Notes: a model not told the origin generated them from the letters alone. Numbered from the stretch's first letter, positions 26,040 to 34,779 are shown. The stretch is DNA of 64,000 nucleotides from Bradyrhizobium sp. MOS003 (GCF_003020125.1 NZ_PYFW01000006.1:124001-188000); one strand, 5' to 3'. A program made the numbers and translations.

Positions 26040-27106
26040 CCACGCACACGCGGATCATCGCGGAAGCCGGCGTCAATCACGACGGAAGCCTGGACAAGGC
26101 ACTGGCCCTCGTCGATGCGGCCGCCGATGCAGGCGCCGACATCGTCAAATTCCAGACCTTCAACGCGAAGGCATTGGCCGGCAACGCTGCGAAGAAAGCG
26201 GACTATCAGCAGCGCGCGACGGCCGCTGATGAAAGTCAGCTTGCCATGCTGGAACGGCTCGAGTTGCCGCAGGCTGCGCATCACACGTTGATCGAACGCG
26301 CCGCAGAACGCGGCATCGAATTCCTCTCGACGCCGTTTGACGACGCTTCGCTCGCCTTCCTGCTGTCACTGAAGCTGCCGCGCATCAAGATCGGATCGGG
26401 CGACCTCACCAACGCGCCGCTGCTTCATGCGGGGGCGCGGGCCGGCGTGACGCTGATCCTGTCGACCGGCATGGCAACGCTCGGCGAGATCGAGGAGGCG
26501 CTGGGCGTGCTCGCCCATGGCTACGGCTCATCCGGCGCGCCACCCGGTATCGACGCCTTCCGCGCGGCCTGGCGCAATCCGGCAGCGCGCACGGCGCTCG
26601 CACAGCACGTGAGCCTGCTCCATTGCACGACCGAATATCCCTGCCCCGTCGGCGACGTGAACCTCGCTGCAATGGCGACTATGCGATCCGCGTTCCAGCT
26701 TCCGGTCGGCTATTCCGATCACACCGACGGTGTCGAGGTTTCGTTGGCCGCCGTCGCGCTCGGCGCGACGATCATCGAGAAGCACCTGACGCTCGATCGC
26801 AAGGCGCAAGGCCCCGACCACGCGGCCTCGCTGGAGCCTGACGATTTCAAGCGCATGGTCGTCGCCATTCGCAACGTCGAACGCGCGCTTGGCGACGGGG
26901 TGAAGGCGCCAAAGGATTCCGAGATCAGAAACGTCCCTGTGGCGCGCAAGAGCATCGTTGCGGCGCGCGCGCTCGAGGCCGGCGAGACCATCGGCCCCGC
27001 CGACATCACCGCCAAGCGACCGGGCACCGGCCGGTCGCCGATCGACTACTGGTCACTGGTCGGAACGGCCGCGCCCCGCGCGCTCGAGCCTGACGATCCG
27101 CTTTAG
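26036..27106 (+). CDS. legI: N,N'-diacetyllegionaminate synthase-like NeuB protein
   Basis: A 356-residue single-function NeuB: IIAEAGVNHDGSLDKA, KFQTFNA, STPFDDAS, KIGSGDLTN, LSTGMATL, HCTTEYPCP, VGYSDHTDG, EKHLTLDRKAQGPDHAASL and a SAF domain with VAARALEAGETI. It condenses phosphoenolpyruvate with the C6 diamino sugar made by LegB/C/H/G. Compared with the fused synthase at 8519 it has the HCTTEYP motif of sialic/legionaminic synthases; the fused one has HCQSTYP. The stop overlaps the stop of the convergent acetyltransferase gene by four bases. Confidence 0.9.
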   Translation: MTTHTRIIAEAGVNHDGSLDKALALVDAAADAGADIVKFQTFNAKALAGNAAKKADYQQRATAADESQLAMLERLELPQAAHHTLIERAAERGIEFLSTPFDDASLAFLLSLKLPRIKIGSGDLTNAPLLHAGARAGVTLILSTGMATLGEIEEALGVLAHGYGSSGAPPGIDAFRAAWRNPAARTALAQHVSLLHCTTEYPCPVGDVNLAAMATMRSAFQLPVGYSDHTDGVEVSLAAVALGATIIEKHLTLDRKAQGPDHAASLEPDDFKRMVVAIRNVERALGDGVKAPKDSEIRNVPVARKSIVAARALEAGETIGPADITAKRPGTGRSPIDYWSLVGTAAPRALEPDDPL

Positions 27107-27714
27107 CCTTGCGGCTTGGCCGGGACGCCGCGAAGGATAGCCCCTGCCGGGCATGGAGCCGTGACCACCGATCCCATTGCGACCAGCGTGTCGTTGCCGA
27201 TCGCGATGTGGTCCCTGACCCGGCTGCCGAGACCGACGAAGCAGTTCTCGCCGATCTTCGCGCCGCCGCCGATCACGGTTCCCGGCGACAGATGCGTGCA
27301 ATCGCCGATCCGCACGTCATGCTCGACGACGACAGCGGAATTGACGATGCAGTGATCGCCGACCCGGCTTCGCGCGTTGACGATCGCGCCGGGCATGATG
27401 ACGGTGCCAGCGCCGATCGTGGCCGACGGCGAGACGATCGCACGCGGATGAACCACGGACGCCCAGCGCTTGACCTGCATGCGGCCGATCATCTGCCGGC
27501 GTGCGGGCCCCGCCTGCATCGAACCGATACCCATCACGAAGGCGGCATTCGGATACTCTGACGCGGCATCGTCGGTTCCGAGATAGCTGATGTCGCCGAG
27601 TGTTCCGGGCTGGCGATCGAGGAAGCCGACGACCTTGAACTGACCGGACAACAGCGCCGCCTCGCAGACCATGAAGGCATGCTCGCCGCCGCCTATTATG
27701 ATGAGATCGTCCAT
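27103..27714 (-). CDS. NeuD/PglD-type sugar O/N-acetyltransferase (LegH candidate)
   Basis: A 203-residue protein with a small Rossmann-like N-terminal domain (IIIGGGEHAFMV) and a left-handed beta-helix of hexapeptide repeats (ASVVHPRAIV, IGAGTVIMPGAIVNA, IGDCTHLSPGTVIGGG, NDTLVAMGSVV). The catalytic His in VEHDVRIGD corresponds to the PglD base. In legionaminic acid synthesis such an enzyme (LegH) acetylates the C4 amine. Unusually it is on the opposite strand in the middle of cassette II, divergent from legX. The ATG at 27714 is chosen because the sequence starts MDDLIIIGGG at the domain boundary. Confidence 0.85.
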   Translation of the reverse strand: MDDLIIIGGGEHAFMVCEAALLSGQFKVVGFLDRQPGTLGDISYLGTDDAASEYPNAAFVMGIGSMQAGPARRQMIGRMQVKRWASVVHPRAIVSPSATIGAGTVIMPGAIVNARSRVGDHCIVNSAVVVEHDVRIGDCTHLSPGTVIGGGAKIGENCFVGLGSRVRDHIAIGNDTLVAMGSVVTAPCPAGAILRGVPAKPQG

Positions 27715-27828
27715 CGCTGCTCCCCTTCGCGGGGCAATCTTAGCGGGGGGATCGCGGGTCTCCAAACTCTTGATTCGGACCGCGAAATGCCTGGGTTAAC
27801 GGGGCTGTTCAGGGGGATGCCGTTGGGG

Positions 27829-27857
27829 TTGACGCCGCCTCTCGCAGCCGCGATATA
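27829..27857 (+). promoter_or_regulatory. Candidate sigma-70 promoter upstream of legX
   Basis: TTGACG (27829-27834), a 17-base spacer and GATATA (27852-27857; TATAGC at 27854 is an alternative register) lie in the 198-base divergent gap between the acetyltransferase and legX. A second promoter here would let the legX-to-ptmA half be expressed apart from legB-legI. Pattern-based only. Confidence 0.4.
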
Positions 27858-27912
27858 GCAGGCTCAGCCGTGGGCCGCCCCCCAATATCTGGCGTATACG
27901 AGGCAGATTGCC

Positions 27913-28962
27913 ATGAAATCCTGGCGTAAGGCCGTCGTTGGAACGCAGGCGACTGTAGGCGAGGCCATTGCCGCCATCGAGAGCGGAAGCATTCAGATTG
28001 CGCTCGTACTCGACGACCAGAACCGCCTGCTCGGCGTGGTCACCGACGGTGATGTGAGGCGCGGCCTGCTGCGCGGCATCCCTCTCACCGGACTTGCGAC
28101 CGACATCATGAATCGTGCGGCGGTGTCGGCTCCAGCGACGCTACCGCGCGAGGATCGCCTGCAGCTGATGCGGCAGAAGTCGATCAAGCAGCTTCCGCTT
28201 GTCGACGCGAGCGGCCATCTGATCGTGGTCGAGACGCTCGACGAGCTGCTCGAACCGGCACACTATCCGAACCCTGTCCTGATCATGGCGGGCGGCCTCG
28301 GTGAGCGCCTGGGCGCGCTGACACGCGACCTGCCCAAGCCGATGCTCAATGTCGGCGGCCGGCCGCTGCTCGAGACCATCGTCCGCAACGTCGTGCAGCA
28401 GGGTTTTGGCAACATCTTCATCTCGGTCAACTACAAGGCCCAGACGATCAAGGACTACTTTGGCGATGGCGCTGCCTTTGGCGCCAATATCCAGTACGTC
28501 CACGAAACGGAACGACTGGGGACTGCAGGCGCGCTCGGGCTCTTCCGGACGCCGCCGGCCCTGCCCATGATCGTCACCAACGGCGACATCCTCACCACAA
28601 TCAACTACGGCGCGCTCCTCGACTTCCATAACGCAACTCCGGCGGAAGCGACCATGGCCGTGCGCGAGCACAAGGTCCACGTGCCCTATGGCGTGGTTTC
28701 CACGTCGGACGGTTTTCTCGATGCCATCCGCGAGAAGCCGACCGAGAGCTGGTTCGTCAGTGCCGGCATCTACGTGATCGGCCAGTCCGTCTTCAACCAT
28801 GTCACGCCGGGCGTCAGCATCGACATGCCGACCGTGCTGGAGCGCGTCATCGCCGGCAAGGGGCGGGTTGCGGTCTATCCCATTCGCGAATACTGGCTCG
28901 ATATCGGCCGCCTGGAGGATTTCGAGCAGGCGCATGCGGAGTTTCACGAGGTCTTCCCGTGA
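27913..28962 (+). CDS. legX: CBS-domain nucleotidyltransferase, LegX/PtmE-like (glucosamine-1-phosphate guanylyltransferase type)
   Basis: A 349-residue protein: CBS pair at about residues 10-115 (GVVTDGDVRRGLL core) followed by a nucleotidyltransferase (LIMAGGLGERLGALT, KPMLNVGGRPLLE, VTNGDILT, YWLDIGRLEDF). This is the exact architecture of PtmE/LegX, which makes the GDP-linked amino sugar that feeds the GDP form of the legionaminic acid route. The CBS pair resembles the one on the sugar kinase at 7127. It is followed with a GTGA overlap by the Gfo/Idh gene, starting a run in the order legX, ptmF-like, legF, ptmA-like. Confidence 0.87.
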   Translation: MKSWRKAVVGTQATVGEAIAAIESGSIQIALVLDDQNRLLGVVTDGDVRRGLLRGIPLTGLATDIMNRAAVSAPATLPREDRLQLMRQKSIKQLPLVDASGHLIVVETLDELLEPAHYPNPVLIMAGGLGERLGALTRDLPKPMLNVGGRPLLETIVRNVVQQGFGNIFISVNYKAQTIKDYFGDGAAFGANIQYVHETERLGTAGALGLFRTPPALPMIVTNGDILTTINYGALLDFHNATPAEATMAVREHKVHVPYGVVSTSDGFLDAIREKPTESWFVSAGIYVIGQSVFNHVTPGVSIDMPTVLERVIAGKGRVAVYPIREYWLDIGRLEDFEQAHAEFHEVFP

Positions 28963-29867
28963 CCTCGACAAAAGCCGTCGTGGTTGGTCTCGGCTCAATC
29001 GGCACGAGGCATGCGCGCGTCCTGCGCGAGCTTGGTCTCGAGGTCGCGACCGTCAGCCGCCGCGAAGGCGGCGACTACGGATCGATCACGCAGGCCGTCG
29101 CGACGGCGCATCCGGACTACGTGGTGATCGCCACCGAGACTGCGCGCCATGCAGACGATCTGAATGAGCTCGCGCAGGCCGGCTTCGATGGCAAAGTCCT
29201 TGTCGAAAAGCCGCTGTTCGCGACACCGACGCCTCCGCCGAAATATCCGTTTGCCCATGTCAGCGTCGGATACAATCTGCGCTTCCACCCCGTGATGACG
29301 GCGCTCGCCGAGAAGCTGCGCGGGCGCGATGTGATCACGGTCGCCGCCTATGTCGGCCAGGACATCAGGGACTGGCGGCCCGGCCGCGATCATCGCGCGA
29401 CCGCATCCGCCACAGTCGATGCCGGAGGTGGTGTGCTGCGGGATCTCAGCCACGAACTGGACTATTTGCTGTGGCTGTTCGGTCCGTGGCATCGCGTCGC
29501 GGCGCTCGGCGGTGCGTCTGGCGCGCGCGACATCGACGTCGACGATCATCTCGATCTGCTGCTCGATATGCAGCGGGCGCCATCGGTCCACGTCCACATG
29601 GACTATCTAGACCGGCAGGGCATCCGCCGCATTCGCGTCAATGTCGACGACGACACCATCGAGGCCGATCTCGTCAGCAGCCGTCTTGCGATCAACGGCA
29701 AGGCAACGGAGATCCCCAGCGACCGCGACCAGAGCTATCGCGACATGCATGTCGCGGCGATGCGTGGCGCGAGCCCAGCCTGCTCGCTGCCCGAGGCGCT
29801 CGGCGTCGTGCATCTGATCGATGCCAGCGAGCGTGCTCTGCGCACCAAGACCTGGATATCGCCATGA
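28959..29867 (+). CDS. Gfo/Idh/MocA-family oxidoreductase (PtmF-like position)
   Basis: A 302-residue NAD(P)-dependent oxidoreductase: GLGSIGTRHARVL binds the cofactor, VLVEKPLF is the EKP motif, and GGVLRDLSHELDYLLWLFG holds the conserved DxxxHxxD region with the likely catalytic His. GTG start overlapping the legX stop. From memory, the Campylobacter flagellin-glycosylation order is ptmE, ptmF, ptmB, ptmA; this gene occupies the ptmF place. Its reaction is not established, but it probably oxidises or reduces a sugar in the legionaminic branch. Confidence 0.8.
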   Translation: MTSTKAVVVGLGSIGTRHARVLRELGLEVATVSRREGGDYGSITQAVATAHPDYVVIATETARHADDLNELAQAGFDGKVLVEKPLFATPTPPPKYPFAHVSVGYNLRFHPVMTALAEKLRGRDVITVAAYVGQDIRDWRPGRDHRATASATVDAGGGVLRDLSHELDYLLWLFGPWHRVAALGGASGARDIDVDDHLDLLLDMQRAPSVHVHMDYLDRQGIRRIRVNVDDDTIEADLVSSRLAINGKATEIPSDRDQSYRDMHVAAMRGASPACSLPEALGVVHLIDASERALRTKTWISP

Positions 29868-30565
29868 GTCTCCTCTGCACCATCTGCGCGCGGGGTGGCT
29901 CGAAAGGGGTCGTCGGCAAGAATGCGCGCGATCTGCTGGGCAAGCCCGTACTGGCCTGGAGCATCGCGCAGGCGCGCGAGACCGGCCTGTTCGACGCAAT
30001 CGCGTTCAGCAGCGATTCGGACGCGCTGCTCGATGCGGCCCTCAAGGCCGGTGCCGACATCGCGGTCAAGCGTCCCGACGAGATGGCGACCGACACAGCA
30101 CCGAAGCTTCCGGCAATCCGCCACTGTCTCGAGCGGGCCATCGCGCAAACGGGCCGCACGCCGGAGATCTTCGTCGATCTCGACGTCACCTCGCCGCTCA
30201 GGCTGGCGTCCGACATCACCGGTGCGGTCGCGCTGCTGCGCGAGAGCGGCACACGCAATGTCATTACGGGGGCACCGGCGCGACGCTCGCCCTATTTCAA
30301 TCTGGTCGAGCAGCGCACCGATGGCAGCGTCGGCCTCTCCAAAGCTGCCGATCCCCCGATCACCCGCCGTCAGGATGCGCCGCGCTGCTTCGACATGAAC
30401 GCGTCGATCTATGTCTGGCGCGTCGCGCCGTTCCTGGAGCAACCTGCGGTGTTCTATCCGGACACGCGGCTGTTCGAAATGCCGGAAGAACGCTCGATCG
30501 ACATCGATTCCGATCTCGATTTTGCGTTGGTCGAACTGTTGCTGCGCCAACGACTGCCGGCCTGA
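29864..30565 (+). CDS. legF: CMP-legionaminate cytidylyltransferase-like (LegF/PtmB, NeuA family)
   Basis: A 233-residue cytidylyltransferase with TICARGGSKGVVGKN, SSDSDALLDA, DVTSPLRLASDI and the late SIDIDSDLDFALVE metal site. It activates the nonulosonic acid made by LegI as a CMP-sugar. The ATG overlaps the previous stop (ATGA). Sequence differences from the NeuA at 10444 (for example YFNLVE and RRQDAPRCFDMNASIYVW here) place it in a different subgroup, as expected if each cassette activates its own acid. Confidence 0.9.
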   Translation: MSLLCTICARGGSKGVVGKNARDLLGKPVLAWSIAQARETGLFDAIAFSSDSDALLDAALKAGADIAVKRPDEMATDTAPKLPAIRHCLERAIAQTGRTPEIFVDLDVTSPLRLASDITGAVALLRESGTRNVITGAPARRSPYFNLVEQRTDGSVGLSKAADPPITRRQDAPRCFDMNASIYVWRVAPFLEQPAVFYPDTRLFEMPEERSIDIDSDLDFALVELLLRQRLPA

Positions 30566-30578
30566 GGAGGCCCAAGCG

Positions 30579-31400
30579 ATGACCACGAGCTTCAAGGCCC
30601 TGTTCGATCTGACCGGCCGAACCGCCGTCGTCACCGGGGGATGCGGCATCCTCGGACGCCGCTTCGCCGAAGGCCTGGCCGAGTTTGGCGCCAACGTCGC
30701 GATCGTCGATCTCGATCAGGCCGCGACGGATGCTGCGGCAGCCGACGTCGCCTCACGCCATGCCGCGCGCGCCAAAGGCTATGGCTGCGACATCACCGAG
30801 CCAAGCTCCGTCCGCGACACGGCCGATGCGATCGAAGCGGACCTCGGACCGGTCTCGATCCTTCTCAACAACGCCGCGAGCAAGACCCGCGATGTCGACG
30901 CCTTCTTTGCACCCGTCGAGAAATTCTCGCTGGACACCTGGCGGGAGATCATGGCGGTCAATCTCGACGGCATGTTCAACGTTGCGCAGCTATTCGGCGG
31001 CCGAATGGCCGAGCGTGGCTACGGCGCTATCGTGCAGACCGCCTCGATCTACGGCCTGATGGCGCCCGACCAGCGCATCTACGAAGGCTCCGAATATCTC
31101 GGCCGCGCCATCAACACTCCCGCGGTCTACACCGCGTCCAAAGCCGGCGTCATCGGCCTGACCAAGCACCTGGCGACCTACTGGGCGGCGAAGGGCGTTC
31201 GCGTCAATACCCTCACCCCCGGCGGGGTCGAGAGCGGACAGAACGAGACCTTCAAGGCGCGCTATGGTGCCCGTATCCCGCTCGGCCGCATGGCTCGCGC
31301 GGACGAGATGGTGGGGACGATGCTGTTCCTGGTGTCGGATGCCGCGTCCTACGTGACTGGGCAGAACGTCGCCGTCGACGGCGGCCTGAGCGCCTGGTAG
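30579..31400 (+). CDS. ptmA: PtmA-like SDR oxidoreductase, cassette II
   Basis: A 273-residue SDR with TGGCGILGRR, NNAASKTRD, catalytic YTASK and the long loop MAPDQRIYEGSEYLG. It is paralogous to the SDR at 13507. A strong GAGGAGG (30564-30570) precedes the ATG. In Campylobacter the homologous ptmA lies next to the CMP-legionaminate synthetase gene, as here. The exact reaction of PtmA is not settled as far as I know; it is associated with legionaminic acid derivatives. Confidence 0.8.
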   Translation: MTTSFKALFDLTGRTAVVTGGCGILGRRFAEGLAEFGANVAIVDLDQAATDAAAADVASRHAARAKGYGCDITEPSSVRDTADAIEADLGPVSILLNNAASKTRDVDAFFAPVEKFSLDTWREIMAVNLDGMFNVAQLFGGRMAERGYGAIVQTASIYGLMAPDQRIYEGSEYLGRAINTPAVYTASKAGVIGLTKHLATYWAAKGVRVNTLTPGGVESGQNETFKARYGARIPLGRMARADEMVGTMLFLVSDAASYVTGQNVAVDGGLSAW

Positions 31401-31410
31401 CAAGACATCA

Positions 31411-32934
31411 ATGATCAAGCGCCTGATCCAGAACACGGTGATTTCGGCGCTGGCCTTCGGCGTGGCCGCCCTGCTTGGCCTTGCGGTCATTCCCCTGATC
31501 ATCGGGACCTGGGGGGTGACCGAGTTCGGCCTCATCGTGATCTCGCGGCTGTTGCTTCCCAGCGGCATGATGGCGGTGCTCGACCTCGGTCTGTCCGAGG
31601 TCGCCACCCAGGTCGTCGCCCGCGCGCGCGAGCACCGCAATTGGACGCAGGCCAGTCGCCAAATCGCTTTCCTGGGGGCGGTCTCCTTCGCTCTCACCTT
31701 GATCCTGAGCGCCGTCATATGGTTCGCGACGCCACTGTTCGTCTTCGTAATGAAGGTCGACGCCGCACATGTGGAGACGTTCACGCGGATCATGCACTAC
31801 ACGGCCCTCGCGAATCTGATCTTCGTTCCGGCACTGGTGTGGGAAGGCACCGTCAAGGGCTTCGAGCGTTACAACCTGCTCCGCGTTGCAGAGGTCACGT
31901 CAACGGCGGCCTATGTCGGCCTGACATTCGCAGCCTCGTGGGCGGCGGCTGGCTTTGAAGTGGTCGCCTATATCTATCTCGCCACGCTGGTGGCCCGCGC
32001 CGTCGTCATTGGAATTGCCGCGTTCGTGGCCCTGCGGCACAAGCACGTGCGATTGCTGCCGTGGACCCCAGACATCCGGCAGGATATTCTGCACCGCTGC
32101 CTGCTGCTCCTGCAGGGCAAACTGATGGGCGGCATTTCCGGACCGCTTCAGCCGTTCCTGATCGGATTGCTTTTCGGGCCCAAGGCGGTCGGCACCTACG
32201 ACGCGCTGGTGCGCTTGTCGCGGGTTTCCAAAGTCGTCGTCAGCCTGCTGACATCCGCCCTGCTTCCCGTCGCAAGCCGCCTCGACGAGCGCGGCAGCGC
32301 GACCTCGTTCCAGCGCCTCGGCGACCTCGGCCTCGTCATGATGCCGATGTTCGTGGTGCCGCCGCTGGCTGCGACCGCGATCCTTTCGCCGGAGATCATG
32401 AACATCTGGATCGGCCCCCTTCTCGCGCCCTACGCTTTCTGGATGGGCCTGAGCTTCCTGGTCCCGATCTGCGCCCAATACGTAGCGATCGGCAGCCTGA
32501 TCTTCATGACGCGGCCGGAGGTACAGGCCAGGCTCAACCGGCTGATCGCCGTTCAGCTTCTGATCTGGGCGGTCGTTTCGGTTGCGACATTGCACCTGTT
32601 CGCGGAACGCGCCCTGATCCTCGGCCAGGTGATCGGTAGTATGCTCATCCTGCCCATGCAGCTGGAAGCGTTGCGCGGCGCACTCGAGCTAGACCGCAAT
32701 CGCTTCGCGAAGGTCATCGGAACCCAGTTCGCAATCCTTGTCCTGGCAAGCATTTTTCTAGCAGCAATTGCAGGTTACATTCGGTTCGACAGCGTGCTAA
32801 AGCTCGCCCTTGGTTCCATGGCTTTCTGTCTGATCACCTGGACGCTCCAATACTTCCTCGTGCTCGAAAAGCGGCACCGGACTGTATTTCCAGCCGTCGG
32901 ACAATTGATGGGACTGACATCCAGAAGCAGCTGA
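31411..32934 (+). CDS. wzx: Wzx-type lipid-linked oligosaccharide flippase
   Basis: A 507-residue polytopic protein with about 12-14 membrane spans, of the MATE/MVF polysaccharide-transporter fold. The N-terminal segment IPLIIGTWGVTEFGLIVISRLL is the usual PST entry, in which the protein begins inside a hydrophobic span. It should translocate undecaprenyl-linked oligosaccharides across the inner membrane. It begins 10 bases after the ptmA stop, and its stop directly abuts the next methyltransferase start, so it belongs to the cassette II transcription unit. A second flippase gene lies at 54860. Confidence 0.83.
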   Translation: MIKRLIQNTVISALAFGVAALLGLAVIPLIIGTWGVTEFGLIVISRLLLPSGMMAVLDLGLSEVATQVVARAREHRNWTQASRQIAFLGAVSFALTLILSAVIWFATPLFVFVMKVDAAHVETFTRIMHYTALANLIFVPALVWEGTVKGFERYNLLRVAEVTSTAAYVGLTFAASWAAAGFEVVAYIYLATLVARAVVIGIAAFVALRHKHVRLLPWTPDIRQDILHRCLLLLQGKLMGGISGPLQPFLIGLLFGPKAVGTYDALVRLSRVSKVVVSLLTSALLPVASRLDERGSATSFQRLGDLGLVMMPMFVVPPLAATAILSPEIMNIWIGPLLAPYAFWMGLSFLVPICAQYVAIGSLIFMTRPEVQARLNRLIAVQLLIWAVVSVATLHLFAERALILGQVIGSMLILPMQLEALRGALELDRNRFAKVIGTQFAILVLASIFLAAIAGYIRFDSVLKLALGSMAFCLITWTLQYFLVLEKRHRTVFPAVGQLMGLTSRSS

Positions 32935-33825
32935 ATGAACATCCACGCGACAGACACGAAGGCCGTCATCACGGGTTTTGCTCCGGCATCGTTGTCGGAC
33001 AGGGCGACGACCTATGCGCTGGACGCGGTCAGGAGTATCGGCCGTCTTGCGATGCGCCGCGTGAAACGCACGGCCGACATCGTCGATTCCGAATACAATC
33101 TGTTGCATTGGCAGCGGACGCTGTCGGAAAAGAACTGGACGAAGGCCGCAAGCATCGATGACTTCCTGATCCCGAAGAACCCCGCGCTGGGTCTTCGCAA
33201 GGTCGACAATCAGATCTGCAGGGTCGCGGCCGACGACTATTATCGCTATCGCGCCAGGGCGCTCGGCGAATTGCTGGCGCGGCACACCGGCGGCGCCACC
33301 GAGATCGTCGAGCTTGGCGCCGGCTGTGGCATCAACCTTCTGTCGCTTCACCTCAACCATCCCGATTGGCGGCTGCGAGGGTTCGACATCGCGCCGAACG
33401 GCATCGCTGCCGGCCGCGAGATCGCAGCGCATTATGGCCTGTCGGACCGGATATCGCTCGACAGGATCGACCTGACCGACGGCAGCGACCCGAGCTACGC
33501 CGCGATCAAGGACCAGGTCGTTTTTACCTACTTCTGCATCGAGCAAATTCCCTACGACGTGCACAAGGTGGTGGACAACATCATTGCGGCGAAGCCGAAG
33601 CGCGTCATCAACATCGAGCCGACGACGGAGCTTCTGAATCTCGCAAATCCGCGAGACATGGTCAGCTTCCTCTACATCCGGTCGGTGGACTACCAGACGC
33701 AGCTGTTCTCGACGCTCGACGATTACGAGCGACAGGGCCGCGTCCGCATCTTGGCGCGCGAACGCATGCCCTTCGCGCCGACGATCCACAATGATGGTTT
33801 TTTGTATTGCTGGGAACCCACATGA
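32935..33825 (+). CDS. Class I SAM-dependent methyltransferase-like protein
   Basis: A 296-residue protein with IVELGAGCGINLLSL as motif I and LRGFDIAPNGI as motif II; VFTYFCIEQIP occupies the motif IV position. The first 80 residues form an extra N-terminal region (YNLLHWQRTLSEKNW) of the kind found in methyltransferases of glycan clusters. Start and previous stop are immediately adjacent, and the next gene overlaps as ATGA. It may methylate a sugar hydroxyl or cap the glycan chain end. Confidence 0.7.
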   Translation: MNIHATDTKAVITGFAPASLSDRATTYALDAVRSIGRLAMRRVKRTADIVDSEYNLLHWQRTLSEKNWTKAASIDDFLIPKNPALGLRKVDNQICRVAADDYYRYRARALGELLARHTGGATEIVELGAGCGINLLSLHLNHPDWRLRGFDIAPNGIAAGREIAAHYGLSDRISLDRIDLTDGSDPSYAAIKDQVVFTYFCIEQIPYDVHKVVDNIIAAKPKRVINIEPTTELLNLANPRDMVSFLYIRSVDYQTQLFSTLDDYERQGRVRILARERMPFAPTIHNDGFLYCWEPT

Positions 33826-34754
33826 CAACCGTCGATACGACGGCTGATCGGCCTGCCCCGAAGAAGGCGAAGATCAGCCAATTCCGCCGCCTGCTGTGGC
33901 ACGTCAACCGCACCGATCTCGGATGGGTGCTGAAGGCTGCTCTGACCAGCCTGCAACTGCCGGCTCGTGCCAAACGGATCGCGTTGCTCAAGCAGCTTCC
34001 GACCAAACCCGAATGGGCCGAGGCCAGCCGCAAGCTGGAGACAGACGGCTACGTCGACGTCTCCTCGATCGTGGACCGCGGACTCGCGGAAGCCGTCGCG
34101 TCGTTCGCGGACGGCAAGGTGAACCGCCTCCAGGAGCTGGTCGGCCGGCAGAAGGAAGGGCACAAATCGTTCTGGGTCAGCCTGCTGGATGAGGACCTCG
34201 TCAACGGCGCGTTTGCCACCGATCATCCGTTCGTCCGCTACGCCTTGCAGCCGGCTGCATTGCGCATCATCGGCGACTTCATGCACGACCTGCCGCAATT
34301 GTCGGACGTGGTGCTGACATTGTCGCAACCCACGCCGAACCAGGCGTTGAGCTTCTCTCAATTGTGGCATCTCGATCACGACGACAAGCGCGTCTGCAAG
34401 CTCTTCATCTATCTGACCGACGTGCAAGACACAGCCGATGGCCCGTTCACCTTCATCCCGGCCGGGCCGTCAAAGGCGTTCCGCAACTCGCTCAAGAGCC
34501 ACATGAGCGATGCGAAGGTTTTTGCCAAGACCGGTCCCGACGCCGTAAAAGAGATGATCGCGCCCCGCCTGTCGTCCTTCATCGTCAACACGGCGCGCTG
34601 CCTGCACATGGGAAGCAGGATCCAGTCGGATCGTAGCCGCCTGTTGTACACGGCAACCTACATCCAGCAGCCGCGCATCTTTCCCGAACCGCCGGCGCGC
34701 TTCCGCGCGGTCGGTGCGCTGACAGACCTCGAGCGCACCGTGATGCGGCTCTGA
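33822..34754 (+). CDS. Phytanoyl-CoA dioxygenase (PhyH) family Fe(II)/2-oxoglutarate oxygenase
   Basis: A 310-residue protein with a double-stranded beta-helix core in its second half. LWHLDHDDKRVCKLFIYL supplies the H-x-D iron ligands, CLHMGSRI the distal histidine, and the Arg in RSRLLYTATY the 2-oxoglutarate contact; FTFIPAGPSKAFRN lies between. The first 100 residues are basic and helical. It overlaps the methyltransferase gene by ATGA. Such oxygenases hydroxylate small molecules or lipids; in a polysaccharide operon the target may be a sugar, an acyl group or a lipid carrier. Which one cannot be told. Confidence 0.8.
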   Translation: MTTVDTTADRPAPKKAKISQFRRLLWHVNRTDLGWVLKAALTSLQLPARAKRIALLKQLPTKPEWAEASRKLETDGYVDVSSIVDRGLAEAVASFADGKVNRLQELVGRQKEGHKSFWVSLLDEDLVNGAFATDHPFVRYALQPAALRIIGDFMHDLPQLSDVVLTLSQPTPNQALSFSQLWHLDHDDKRVCKLFIYLTDVQDTADGPFTFIPAGPSKAFRNSLKSHMSDAKVFAKTGPDAVKEMIAPRLSSFIVNTARCLHMGSRIQSDRSRLLYTATYIQQPRIFPEPPARFRAVGALTDLERTVMRL

Positions 34755-34779
34755 CACGGACCTGCCGGGAGCTCACATC

